The position numbers and the translations under genes were made by a program. The notes beneath the pieces are model-generated. The model saw only the letters and a list, made by a program, of their open reading frames with translations, searched no databases and was not told the DNA's origin. A DNA stretch of 33,838 nt from a virus. The stretch lies in the IMG/VR virus record IMGVR_UViG_3300010354_000302, positions 1-33,838 of that record; one strand, given 5' to 3'. Of the stretch, positions 15,698 through 24,261 are shown in pieces; position 1 is the first letter of the stretch, and each line of letters begins with the position of its first letter.

Positions 15698-16611
15698 TTA
15701 ATTTCCTTTAAAAATGTTAATAGTAAACCCATCTTAACACTCCATTGTTGACCTGGTATAGTTCCTTTATTAGTTGCATGTAATTGCACTGCATCAAATA
15801 CATAAGGAGCTCCTGGAATCCATTCGGCTGTAATTTCTGGAATAAGGCCAGTGAGTCGTGCTCTAGGAGTATAACTTAAATAAGTTTTATGATGAGCTTC
15901 ATCATAAGGAATAGAATTTAATTCTTTAGGAATAATACTGCCATCATTATCATAAAATTGAACTGTAGAATGATCGCTACAAATAGGATAAGTAGTAGCA
16001 GGCGGTGGCGCACTACTAGCATGGTTGTAAACATGGGCGAAATCGCAATGTCGCTGACGGAAAAAAACACCATGACTAACTGTATCTGGAGTATTTCCTA
16101 TCCACATTGGAATTAACACATTTCGCCACGGTGTGTATCTTCGCATTTCGTTATCTTCAGAAACTTTTCTTAAACTGTTTTCCCAATCAGATCTACGAGT
16201 GCTATCATTATGTAAACCATATTGACTAGGTGTTATTAAAAAATTGCCGCCAACCGCTGGACTTTGACTACATCCAGGAACTATTTTTTCTAACTTATCT
16301 ATAAACTTGGTAGCTGCTATATCTAAATTACCGCTGATAAAAATAGTTCCATTCGCATTATGACGTACATTATGACAGCCGGTAAATGCAAATGAATATA
16401 ACCAAGATAATTCGTTCGCGTCGAACATTACATCATGACATACAGCAGGCTCAAAAATTTTACGCATAAAATTAGTAGCAGTATCAGATGTTAAATCTGG
16501 CATATATGCTTCATATTGTTGATTATTGTTTTTCCAAAGAGATTTTAACTCTTCTACTTCATGTCTAATTGGATTTAAATTTTTTTGATCACCGTGAATT
16601 GAAATATACAT
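15694..16611 (-). CDS. 2-Oxoglutarate/Fe(II) oxygenase-like protein
   Basis: 305 residues. A candidate metal site is His134-x-Asp136 (YGLHNDSTR) with a distal His278 (VQLHAT) near the C-terminus, followed by Lys293 (SVKMGLLLTF) where most of these enzymes have Arg or Lys binding 2-oxoglutarate. Spacing and order fit the double-stranded beta-helix dioxygenases, similar to those often found in marine phages. A hydroxylation step on a sugar, peptide or nucleoside is possible. Start is two bases after the upstream stop; its own stop overlaps the next gene. A cupin-like non-enzymatic fold cannot be excluded. Confidence 0.65.
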   Translation of the reverse strand: MYISIHGDQKNLNPIRHEVEELKSLWKNNNQQYEAYMPDLTSDTATNFMRKIFEPAVCHDVMFDANELSWLYSFAFTGCHNVRHNANGTIFISGNLDIAATKFIDKLEKIVPGCSQSPAVGGNFLITPSQYGLHNDSTRRSDWENSLRKVSEDNEMRRYTPWRNVLIPMWIGNTPDTVSHGVFFRQRHCDFAHVYNHASSAPPPATTYPICSDHSTVQFYDNDGSIIPKELNSIPYDEAHHKTYLSYTPRARLTGLIPEITAEWIPGAPYVFDAVQLHATNKGTIPGQQWSVKMGLLLTFLKEIK

Positions 16612-16613
16612 TA

Positions 16614-18023
16614 TTAAATTCCGTTAAAAATATTTGCCATTTCTGGAAAAGTTTTGTAAAAACTTGTTTGTCTATGTTGATCAATTTTTTCTAAATATTC
16701 TTTCATTTCAGGCAATCTATTACTCCAGCTTTCACTACGCATAAAATTGATCATACCTCTTAAACGTTTTATACCATACTCATTGTTTAACCAAGTTTCC
16801 TTACTGACATTGTTTCTGTCTTTTTCTGAAATACACAACTGCCAATTGCTTTCAAACCAAGGTATAAAATCTTCATACTTTCTATGACATTCTTCTTTAA
16901 ACCAATCTGGTAGAACTTTTACGTTTAAAAAAGCTGGCCAGTAAACAAAATGATAATTTATTCCGCCGGCACCTAATGGCCAAATATTTATTTTTTTAAA
17001 ATTTTGAGACAATTTCCATTGTAAAAAATCTGGAATATAATATATATTAAGGGCTTGCACTGCACATGCTATGGTAACTTCAACATTATCTGAAGTTTTT
17101 TCGTCGAGTTGTCTAAAAACTTCTAAATTTCTATTCCATTTACTAGGATATCTTATATATTCGTTTCTGTGCATTATATCATCTACACTATAATGACATC
17201 TTACTAATTTAAAATGTTTCCATAAATCAAATAAATCCTCACGCCACTCGACTGCATTAGTATTATATCTGATCTCCATTTCCTTAGCATATCCTTGCCT
17301 TATACATTCTTCTAAGATGTCATAATGTTCATCTATTATTAAAGGCTCACCTCCTGCAAAATATAATTGCTTCATATGAGGTATTTGCTCATTAAATTGT
17401 TGCCAAAAGACAGGATTATTTTTATGCCAATTGTAACTGCTACCGTTAATACTTCCTTTATTATTCCAGTTCCATATTTGCTTTACATTATCGTTCTCTA
17501 AAGTGGGATAAACTGCTTGCCAATCTTTAATCCATCCTGAACTATCATGAGGACTACACATAATACATGCTAACTGACATTTAGTTCCAAATCTAAGATC
17601 GATATAATGTAGTTTAGGTTCTACACTGCCATCATTATTTGTATCATTAACTAGATCTTCTACATTTACACGTTTAGACCAATATTCTGTTTCCCATTGC
17701 CTTTTACTTCTGTGACCAGCGGATTCTTCTTTATAACATTTAAGACAACTAGGTGGTTGTTCTCCTTTAAGCATTTGTTGTCTAACATTTTTCATATATG
17801 TGCTATTCCAACTAGACTTAAAATCTGCTACATTTAAATTACTTGGTTTTCCTTCTTCATCCTTTAAGACTCCTACATTACCACCATGCAATTTTTTATT
17901 AGAAGCTGTTACGCTACTTGCATTAGCAGTGCAACATACTCTCATTTGGCCGTCAGGTCTTGTGCTAAGATGTATCCATGGAAGAATACAAAAAGTTTTA
18001 CTAGGAAGTTTATTTTCTATCAT
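16614..18023 (-). CDS. Twitch-type radical SAM enzyme, long form
   Basis: 469 residues. N-terminal module: Cys12 in FCILPWIHLS, Cys30-Cys31, and Cys93-x2-Cys96 (SCLKCYKEE). The core has DLRFGTKCQLACIMC (Cys149-x3-Cys153-x2-Cys156) and GGEP at 224-227. It is about 70 residues longer than the neighbouring paralogue, mainly from an insertion between the cluster motif and GGEP rich in Trp, Asn and Lys (about 165-215) and a longer C-terminal helical part. ATGA overlap with the upstream radical SAM gene. Substrate unknown. Confidence 0.9.
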   Translation of the reverse strand: MIENKLPSKTFCILPWIHLSTRPDGQMRVCCTANASSVTASNKKLHGGNVGVLKDEEGKPSNLNVADFKSSWNSTYMKNVRQQMLKGEQPPSCLKCYKEESAGHRSKRQWETEYWSKRVNVEDLVNDTNNDGSVEPKLHYIDLRFGTKCQLACIMCSPHDSSGWIKDWQAVYPTLENDNVKQIWNWNNKGSINGSSYNWHKNNPVFWQQFNEQIPHMKQLYFAGGEPLIIDEHYDILEECIRQGYAKEMEIRYNTNAVEWREDLFDLWKHFKLVRCHYSVDDIMHRNEYIRYPSKWNRNLEVFRQLDEKTSDNVEVTIACAVQALNIYYIPDFLQWKLSQNFKKINIWPLGAGGINYHFVYWPAFLNVKVLPDWFKEECHRKYEDFIPWFESNWQLCISEKDRNNVSKETWLNNEYGIKRLRGMINFMRSESWSNRLPEMKEYLEKIDQHRQTSFYKTFPEMANIFNGI

Positions 18024-19192
18024 ATAAATTGTTGTTTAAATGCATCGTATTTGGTACCACAAGTTTTGGCACAAATAGCTAATTTTCCTTCTGCACAACT
18101 AGATTGAGTCCAACTATCAGGAATAATTTCTTTAAAATATATACCGTTTACTATATTTTCTAATGAATTAATTTTTGCGTTTATTGAATCTTTGCCGACT
18201 TTGTCTATTGCTTTCCAAATTTGACTTCCTAATGGTTCCCAATACCATACATACATCTGTCCAGCTGTCCAACAACAAGGTTGTACTATTCCTTCTGCAC
18301 TGATATAAACAGATTTTTCTTCTGCAACTTTACATTTTATATCTACTGAATCCCAATATTTTTCCATAGGTTTCTTTTTTACAGGATCTAAAGTAAAGTA
18401 TTGTTTTGTTTGAATCTTTATAGCGTCTTTAGCAGTAGATGGTAAAATTTTAACAGAAGAAGGATCTGCACTAGATATTTTACTCATTTCATCTAAAGCA
18501 CTATTTCTATACTTTGGATTTGTTGGAGGTTGTAATAATGTAGTCAACCCTTTTCTATTTGCTGCTTGATGCATCTCTTTAGTTACACCGCTTACATTAC
18601 TAAAAAATCTTGCACTTTTTTTGTATTGAAAACTTTCGAACCCCATTTTTTTACTTAGAAGTTCCGCTTGTTCTACTTGGTGTTCATTATGGGCAAATAC
18701 TATAAAATCCCAGCGAGCCCTTCCACCTGCATCTATAAATGCTTGTGCATTTTCGATTATTTTAGAGTATACAGTATTTTGTCTATATAAATGATTAGTA
18801 TCTTCTAACCCATCAATACTGAACACAACATAACCTTTGTTTCCTAAAACTTTAGCTAAATTTCTCCACCAATCTGGTTTTTTAGCACTACCATTAGTGT
18901 GCATTGCTAAATTCATATTATTATTATGTTGTCTAAAATAATCAAAAACCTCCAAAGTATCTCTAGCAGCTATAGGGTCACCATAATTCCCGCACATATA
19001 CATTCTGTTAAGTTGTTTAATAAAACTAGGATGAAAAATATTTTTGCAGTCCTGTAAACTTAGTTCTTCATTTGGAAGCTGAGGATTGTCTTCGCCGCCA
19101 TTTATATTTCTTGCACACATTGGACAGGCAGCATTACACTTGTCTGTAATTTCTAAATGCACTGTTTTGATTTGATCGTAATTATAAAGCAT
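18020..19192 (-). CDS. Radical SAM/SPASM-like enzyme
   Basis: 390 residues. The radical SAM motif is near the N-terminus (Cys19-x3-Cys23-x2-Cys26 in KCNAACPMCARN); the usual GGEP is replaced by GNYGDP (68-73). C-terminal cysteines at 277, 296, 297, 356, 364 and 368 fit a SPASM-like auxiliary cluster domain, the type found in peptide-modifying radical SAM enzymes. This differs from the three enzymes with the cysteine module in front. A 52-base gap precedes it and no Shine-Dalgarno is visible, so its translation may be weak or separately controlled. Confidence 0.88.
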   Translation of the reverse strand: MLYNYDQIKTVHLEITDKCNAACPMCARNINGGEDNPQLPNEELSLQDCKNIFHPSFIKQLNRMYMCGNYGDPIAARDTLEVFDYFRQHNNNMNLAMHTNGSAKKPDWWRNLAKVLGNKGYVVFSIDGLEDTNHLYRQNTVYSKIIENAQAFIDAGGRARWDFIVFAHNEHQVEQAELLSKKMGFESFQYKKSARFFSNVSGVTKEMHQAANRKGLTTLLQPPTNPKYRNSALDEMSKISSADPSSVKILPSTAKDAIKIQTKQYFTLDPVKKKPMEKYWDSVDIKCKVAEEKSVYISAEGIVQPCCWTAGQMYVWYWEPLGSQIWKAIDKVGKDSINAKINSLENIVNGIYFKEIIPDSWTQSSCAEGKLAICAKTCGTKYDAFKQQFI

Positions 19193-19244
19193 AGGATATT
19201 TAACTTAATATCTGGTTAGGTATAAAATTTATGTTTTATTACCT

Positions 19245-19469
19245 TTAATCTATAATTAATTTTATATCTTTTGCAGGTCCAATTTTACTTGGTAAATCTC
19301 CATATTCTTTTACATAATAATATATCACTGCCTTATACCAATTTTGACTATTATGATGAGCTTGTTTATTGAACTGATAAATAAAATTATTAGTAGCTTC
19401 ATAAACTGCTAATGCCCTAGCAGCTTCAACTTGTAGTGTTCTAAGATCAAAATTATCTAAATTTGTCAT
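19245..19469 (-). CDS. Small hypothetical protein
   Basis: 74 residues, start overlapping the methyltransferase-like stop (ATGA). It is helical and has no Cys; the middle is NFIYQFNKQAHHNSQNWYKAVIYYYVKEYG. Lying directly before a SPASM-like radical SAM enzyme it invites comparison with precursor or recognition peptides of RiPP systems, but it shows no leader-core layout, and a small accessory subunit is as likely. No function assigned. Confidence 0.7.
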   Translation of the reverse strand: MTNLDNFDLRTLQVEAARALAVYEATNNFIYQFNKQAHHNSQNWYKAVIYYYVKEYGDLPSKIGPAKDIKLIID

Positions 19470-20317
19470 GGTCTTCCAATAAGCATATATCGCTTATAGC
19501 CTGTTAATTGTAACACACCCTCATACAAAAGTCTAGTCATAGGAAACTTTATCTTCATTTCTTCCATGCTGTGAATAGAATTAATGTGATCTTCTACTTT
19601 ATGTAAATTGTTTGATTGAATTACAAACAATGGATCGGTTTCTAGAGGACGATTAACAAATTTATGGTACCACCTTTCGTGAAAATGTTCAGCACTTGTA
19701 TTAATAATCAAATCAGGATTAGTTTTTTCATTAACTAGCATTCCATTAGTATAATTTTTAAGTTTGTATTCGCAACCGGTTCTATAAAGCCAACTCATAT
19801 CATTCAAATCAACTTCTGCAGATTTAATTTGATAATTTTCAATTTTATCTATATTAAAAATTTGATCACTCACTTTACATGCAGTTGGATCAATATCAAA
19901 TATACGTATTTTTCCATAACTAATGTCTGCATGATCCATAAAATATCTCAACTGACCAAACCATCCTGCTAGAAAAAAGACCATATTAAAATCTTTTCTA
20001 ATTTTTGCTAGTTCAGTTACTAGCCAAATTTTACTTTGTACTTGTCCTCTACTAAAAGCATCTTGTAGTAATGTAGGACTATAACCTTCCCTATAGTATT
20101 TGTGAAAAGTGTCCAAAATTTCATTGTGTGCATACTTACGTAACGTACCAATAAACTCAACTATACCCGCATTATCATTAAATTTAATAATAGGATTATC
20201 TGCATAAATCATATGCATTAAAAAGTCTACATATTTTTTTGATTCGACATCGTCGGCAAATGCAAGATAGTCTTCCAAACCGTGTAGCCAGCTTATATTA
20301 CTTGTATTTGTTTCCAT
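19466..20317 (-). CDS. SAM-dependent methyltransferase-like protein
   Basis: 283 residues from the ATG at 20317, preceded by aagga; the upstream in-frame ATG at 20359 would overlap the previous gene by 62 bases instead of 20. A Rossmann-like pattern is visible: VFFLAGWFGQL (113-123) as motif I, an acidic strand end FDIDPTACKV (140-149) as motif II and PDLIINTSAEHF (191-202) as motif IV. The first 100 residues are a helical domain not typical of a minimal methyltransferase. Likely acts on a small molecule, sugar or protein made by this island. Motif I is degenerate (AGWFG), so certainty is moderate. Confidence 0.65.
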   Translation of the reverse strand: METNTSNISWLHGLEDYLAFADDVESKKYVDFLMHMIYADNPIIKFNDNAGIVEFIGTLRKYAHNEILDTFHKYYREGYSPTLLQDAFSRGQVQSKIWLVTELAKIRKDFNMVFFLAGWFGQLRYFMDHADISYGKIRIFDIDPTACKVSDQIFNIDKIENYQIKSAEVDLNDMSWLYRTGCEYKLKNYTNGMLVNEKTNPDLIINTSAEHFHERWYHKFVNRPLETDPLFVIQSNNLHKVEDHINSIHSMEEMKIKFPMTRLLYEGVLQLTGYKRYMLIGRP

Positions 20318-20990
20318 CGTATTCCTTGTCAAATTGTTCTTTGAGCCACAAAAAATCATTAATCATTTTTAATGCTTCAATATTTCCTGTATTTTCTGAT
20401 CCATACACTGCACCAGCCTTTGCTCCTTTTATTGCATATTCACCGAATGGCCTTTCTTCTCCTTTTGAACACCAAATTTTTAATCGTTCATTGGTTTCAT
20501 CAGATTTTTGTCTGTCGATTACTTTACTTGCTAATTTACAACACTCTCTAAAGGCACTTCTCCAAGTACTAAATGCGTCTGTATTAAATGCAGTAATATT
20601 ACTAACTTCAAAAATAGGTTTAAATTTGTCACTGATACTGGTTGTCATATCAGGTTTAGATAAATCCATATTAATAGTTTTTAGTCTTGGAAGTAATTTA
20701 ACTCCACCATATCCATATTCTAAATCGTTAACAGGATTGCGACTTCGCCAAACATAAACATAGTCTTTATCATTAGGAATATAATCAAAATTAAAAGTAT
20801 CTAACACTTCTGCATCTCCATCTACTACATAAAACATTTCTGTTAATGTTTTTTTAGCTGCTTGTATATGAGCGTTGTGAATACCTTTTACCTTATGAAC
20901 CCTTTTAACATACGGAAATCTCCTTACTAATCTTTCATAATTATGATCCGCATTACTTTCGTCATAGCTAATGAATACAATATCAAACAT
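20298..20990 (-). CDS. Glycosyltransferase-like protein with DGD motif
   Basis: 230 residues. The N-terminus has ISYDESNADHNYERL then RFPYVKRVHKVKG, followed by VVDGDAEV in which Asp57-Gly-Asp59 resembles the metal/nucleotide-sugar site of GT-A folds. The C-terminal half has WRSAFRECCKLA and WCSKGEERPFGEYA. It is a paralogue of the next protein upstream. Start overlaps that gene by eight bases. I infer a sugar-transfer role; the family is one I only know as phage putative glycosyltransferases. Confidence 0.65.
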   Translation of the reverse strand: MFDIVFISYDESNADHNYERLVRRFPYVKRVHKVKGIHNAHIQAAKKTLTEMFYVVDGDAEVLDTFNFDYIPNDKDYVYVWRSRNPVNDLEYGYGGVKLLPRLKTINMDLSKPDMTTSISDKFKPIFEVSNITAFNTDAFSTWRSAFRECCKLASKVIDRQKSDETNERLKIWCSKGEERPFGEYAIKGAKAGAVYGSENTGNIEALKMINDFLWLKEQFDKEYDGNKYK

Positions 20991-21909
20991 CTTGAACTAT
21001 TAATTTACTTTTCATCCTAGGCGGATTTATATATACTGTTTTGAAAAAATAACTCTGTTCTTTGTCTAAAATTTTAGGACAAATTATATCTATATTATCT
21101 TTAAGCAAGTCACCGTAAAATTCAATATCTTTTTCTACTTCATTACTATCTAAGTTTACTTTTTGTTTAAATATTTCATTTAAAACAGAAAAATCTCTTA
21201 CATTAACATAATCCCAATCTGTACAATTTGTCATATAACATCCTTGTCTAGCTCCTAAAATTGCATACAGACCATTTTCTATATCTGATCCTACAGTCAT
21301 CCATATAAATAATCTATGTAAGTTTTTCCAATGTATTTGTTTCATTAACGATATTTCTTTACTGGCTTTAGAACCTTCTAACAATCCCATCTTAACACCT
21401 TCACGAAAACCGGCTCTCCAAGCTTGTTGAGGACTGGCATTATTATATACATCACTCATACATTTGTCCATTTGTACATAATTAATATCCCAACAAAAAT
21501 CAACTTGTGTTTTAGAATTATCTGATTCTGCGTTTTCGTGTGTTTTCATATTAAGTACTAATTCGGTAGGCCAACATTTTATTCCTCCATTGCCATAAAT
21601 TAATCCATTAATTACGTTTCTTGCTCCAAAACTAATTACACTATTTTTATCAACTTCTTGATCTACAAACGTAACTTCTTGAGTTAGTAAACCAGGGTAT
21701 ACAATATTATCGCCATCAATAATGATAACTCTGTTTGTTTCTGCCAGTTTAGCACATGCCTTATGCGCAGCATCACTACCATGGACTCCATGCACTCTTT
21801 TAGCATAAGGAATCTTTTTAAGTAAATTATCATAGTTAAAATCCGCATTCGGTTCATCATAACTAAGATATACTACATCATGTTCAGAAAATTTAATCTT
21901 CTTTGTCAT
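20983..21909 (-). CDS. Glycosyltransferase-like protein with DGD motif, longer paralogue
   Basis: 308 residues. LSYDEPNADFNYDNL (15-29), IPYAKRVHGVHG and IIIDGDNIV (Asp65-Gly-Asp67) line up with the shorter neighbour, as do WRAGFREGVKMG and the GNGGIKCWP element (compare GYGGVKLLP). The C-terminal about 70 residues have no counterpart in the neighbour. Start overlaps the previous gene by 17 bases. Together they look like a duplicated pair that has diverged in acceptor or donor choice. Confidence 0.65.
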   Translation of the reverse strand: MTKKIKFSEHDVVYLSYDEPNADFNYDNLLKKIPYAKRVHGVHGSDAAHKACAKLAETNRVIIIDGDNIVYPGLLTQEVTFVDQEVDKNSVISFGARNVINGLIYGNGGIKCWPTELVLNMKTHENAESDNSKTQVDFCWDINYVQMDKCMSDVYNNASPQQAWRAGFREGVKMGLLEGSKASKEISLMKQIHWKNLHRLFIWMTVGSDIENGLYAILGARQGCYMTNCTDWDYVNVRDFSVLNEIFKQKVNLDSNEVEKDIEFYGDLLKDNIDIICPKILDKEQSYFFKTVYINPPRMKSKLIVQDV

Positions 21910-22303
21910 TTTTTATAACCTTTATTAATACATTTTTATCTATATGCTTCATTAAAGAATCTTTATTATCCACTATCATACAATCTACTAAAAAGTTAAT
22001 GTTGTCAGGCATGTGCTCATACAATTTAACTATACATTCATTAAAATCGATCTTTTCAACTATATTGATGTTTAATTTTTCAAGATTAGAAAATTTTAAA
22101 TTATCTAAAAAACTTTTTTCTTGTATATATTGAACATTTTCTTTGGAACATTTTACTATAAAATTATCAAATTTTTTCTTTCCTGTTATAAAATCTCGTA
22201 CATTTTCTTCTACAGATTCAATATAATTACCCTCTATCTTTTTTTCATTCGTAATAGAATAAATTTTTCCTAAAGAATCATAGTAAATGTACCATGTCTG
22301 CAT
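21893..22303 (-). CDS. Hypothetical protein in the glycosyltransferase cluster
   Basis: 136 residues with no recognised motif. It begins MQTWYIYYDSLGKIYSIT and has an alternating charged/hydrophobic pattern that suggests an alpha/beta fold. It overlaps both neighbours (26 bases at its start, 17 at its end). Very Lys/Asn/Ile rich, like its neighbours, so no sign of foreign base composition. Function unknown; position suggests it serves the sugar-transfer proteins on either side. Confidence 0.7.
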   Translation of the reverse strand: MQTWYIYYDSLGKIYSITNEKKIEGNYIESVEENVRDFITGKKKFDNFIVKCSKENVQYIQEKSFLDNLKFSNLEKLNINIVEKIDFNECIVKLYEHMPDNINFLVDCMIVDNKDSLMKHIDKNVLIKVIKNDKED

Positions 22304-23117
22304 ATTTTTTCTCTATTTTATGTATAATATCATTAGTTAAAAAGCTTTCATCTACATAATGAAAAACACCATTTTGTAAAAAATTAGATATTCTTAATTC
22401 TAAGTCTTCAGTAAATTCTATTAGACAAGCTTCATACCAATGATTTGGAACACTTTCCCAAGATTGTAATTCTGTTTTCATATGTGTAAAGTGCAAAGGC
22501 GAAGCCCGCAAATTGATATCTAATAATTTGCAAATTATAGCACTAGATACATCCATACTAACAAATTTTTGTGTATAATAAGGGATATGTTCTTGATAAA
22601 ATTTGATATAATTTCTTGTTATAATTTCTAACCATTTGTAAAATTCGTAGGATTTTTTATCCTTTTTAAAATAATGCACTCCAAAATATACATTTGGCAA
22701 ATAATTATGTATGAAAGGTTTTCTGTTAATTTTGTCATTTATTATATTATGTCGATAATCGTATACTGTAGTAGTAAAAGATAAAGACCTAGATGTTAAA
22801 TAATCCCACCAATAATCATTAGATGACAATAATAACACATCAGTATCATAGACTAAATTATAATCGAATGGAGAACTGTATATTAATTTCCATCTGTTTT
22901 CTATTTTCCAATCGCTTTTACTGGCATCATCGCCCCAAGGAATAGGAACAATATGATCAAAAGCTTTAAGATAATTTACAGGAACAGGATCATTTGTAAT
23001 TAAACAAGTTTTGTTATATCTATTAAAAATTTTAATTGTTAAAGCTGCGACATATGCTTGAGTAACATAATCAATTTTTGACGTATTTTGTGCAAAAAAC
23101 AAATGACCTTTATTCAT
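22278..23117 (-). CDS. Glycosyltransferase-like protein with DTD motif
   Basis: 279 residues from the ATG at 23117, which has aaggtg upstream and forms ATGA with the previous stop; the GTG at 23126 lacks a ribosome binding site. The motif PFDYNLVYDTDVLLL puts Asp91-x-Asp93 at the end of a strand, as in GT-A glycosyltransferases. VTQAYVAALTIKIFN near the N-terminus fits the donor-binding helix. FVSMDVSSAIICKLL and SPLHFTHMKTELQSW follow. A diverged paralogue lies directly upstream. Acceptor unknown. Confidence 0.65.
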   Translation of the reverse strand: MNKGHLFFAQNTSKIDYVTQAYVAALTIKIFNRYNKTCLITNDPVPVNYLKAFDHIVPIPWGDDASKSDWKIENRWKLIYSSPFDYNLVYDTDVLLLSSNDYWWDYLTSRSLSFTTTVYDYRHNIINDKINRKPFIHNYLPNVYFGVHYFKKDKKSYEFYKWLEIITRNYIKFYQEHIPYYTQKFVSMDVSSAIICKLLDINLRASPLHFTHMKTELQSWESVPNHWYEACLIEFTEDLELRISNFLQNGVFHYVDESFLTNDIIHKIEKKYADMVHLL

Positions 23118-23917
23118 GCTAAACACCTTAATAAACTATATTTGTTCATCACATGGACGTCAGTATCGGTTGTTCGGACGATTGAGGAATCGTTTAACAA
23201 ATCTTTGTCTTTAATTTCAAATAAACACCATTTGTCTTGTAGTTCAATTATACTATTTTTATCTGTAACATAATGTAATTTTCCTGGAATACTATAACTT
23301 GTCTCATCAGGAATAAATCCATTTAAGATGTGTAAGGCGATACTGAAAGCAAAATCATTTCTAAATTTATTATCTACTATTTGATACAATTCTTTAAAAT
23401 ATTCCCAATTATCTTTTATATAACGTACATAACTAAAAAATAAATTGTTCTTATTTGTTTTTTTAAAGAAAACTACAGTGGCCCAATAAAACGGAATAGA
23501 AAAATTATTAAGGTATATAAATTCATTAGAGTTCGCGTCAGCAATATCATAAGAATGTTTAAACATTAATAAGTCCTGATTTAATGTAAAACATTTTTTT
23601 AGAAAACTACTTTGTATAACATAATCAACGTCTAGAACTAAAGTGTAATCGTATGGTGATAAATTAAAAACTTCTGATCTGTTAAAATTTTTCCATTGTA
23701 ACTTTTTGCTTTCAACACCGTCTCTAAATGTTTTAAAATTCACAGACAAATCTTCTAATTTTATAACATTATCAAATGAATTATCAGTTATTTCTGTATC
23801 TGTAATTAAAGTTACCGGCAACTCTAAAAAATAATGAATTCGTTTTGCCGCGTCCTTAGCAAGTTTAATGTAATCTATACCATTGTTATAAGCTAATAAT
23901 ACAACACCTTTAGTCAT
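23114..23917 (-). CDS. Glycosyltransferase-like protein with DVD motif
   Basis: 267 residues. SPYDYTLVLDVDYVI carries Asp96-x-Asp98 in the same context as the DTD protein downstream; GVVLLAYNNGIDYIKLAKDAA and the FRNDFAFSIALHILNG helix also align. ATGA overlaps at both ends. It resembles a family of phage GT-A-like proteins; the enzyme activity is inferred from the motif. It is the second gene of the accessory island after the tail-fibre genes. Confidence 0.65.
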   Translation of the reverse strand: MTKGVVLLAYNNGIDYIKLAKDAAKRIHYFLELPVTLITDTEITDNSFDNVIKLEDLSVNFKTFRDGVESKKLQWKNFNRSEVFNLSPYDYTLVLDVDYVIQSSFLKKCFTLNQDLLMFKHSYDIADANSNEFIYLNNFSIPFYWATVVFFKKTNKNNLFFSYVRYIKDNWEYFKELYQIVDNKFRNDFAFSIALHILNGFIPDETSYSIPGKLHYVTDKNSIIELQDKWCLFEIKDKDLLNDSSIVRTTDTDVHVMNKYSLLRCLA

Positions 23918-24258
23918 TTTATTACACTTTCGATTACATTATTGTTGTTTAAGGTTTGGTATTGATAAAATAATCGATTGTTTGCTTGGATATGTCTATC
24001 TACTAAAGATGTTAAGAATACATCTAAATTTTCTATTTTAATTGGAACGTTATTTTCATCTAGTATTATTGCCGAGTCATCGTTGGATAACTCCTTTAAA
24101 CACTTTATATATGAAATAAGTTCTTTTGTAGCTTTGAAAACACCGTTATTTTCAAAATAGAATAAATTTAGATCGTACTCTTCAAAAAGTATTCGTTTTT
24201 GAAGAGCTACCGATGACATTTTTTTAGAAATTTCAAAAAATTTTGATAAATCGTTCAT
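23914..24258 (-). CDS. Conserved small protein downstream of tail fibres
   Basis: 114 residues, strongly helical: MNDLSKFFEISKKMSSVALQKR, FKATKELISYIKCLKEL and a middle strand pair (SAIILDENNVPIKIENLDVFL). The first gene after the tail-fibre block and preceded by a hairpin. Similar small proteins sit next to fibre genes in marine T4-like phages and could be fibre assembly chaperones, but that is a position-based guess. Its stop overlaps the next gene (ATGA). Confidence 0.75.
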   Translation of the reverse strand: MNDLSKFFEISKKMSSVALQKRILFEEYDLNLFYFENNGVFKATKELISYIKCLKELSNDDSAIILDENNVPIKIENLDVFLTSLVDRHIQANNRLFYQYQTLNNNNVIESVIK

Positions 24259-24261
24259 ATA

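Noticed and set aside
19193-19244. Promoter in the gap before the SPASM-like radical SAM gene
   Set aside because: AT-rich, but no -35 box and only a poor late-type match (CATAAATT); not supportable.
20239-20757. 172-residue plus-strand open frame opposite the methyltransferase- and glycosyltransferase-like genes
   Set aside because: Antisense to two well-supported coupled genes, low-complexity Ser/Leu-rich translation, no ribosome binding site advantage; a shadow frame.
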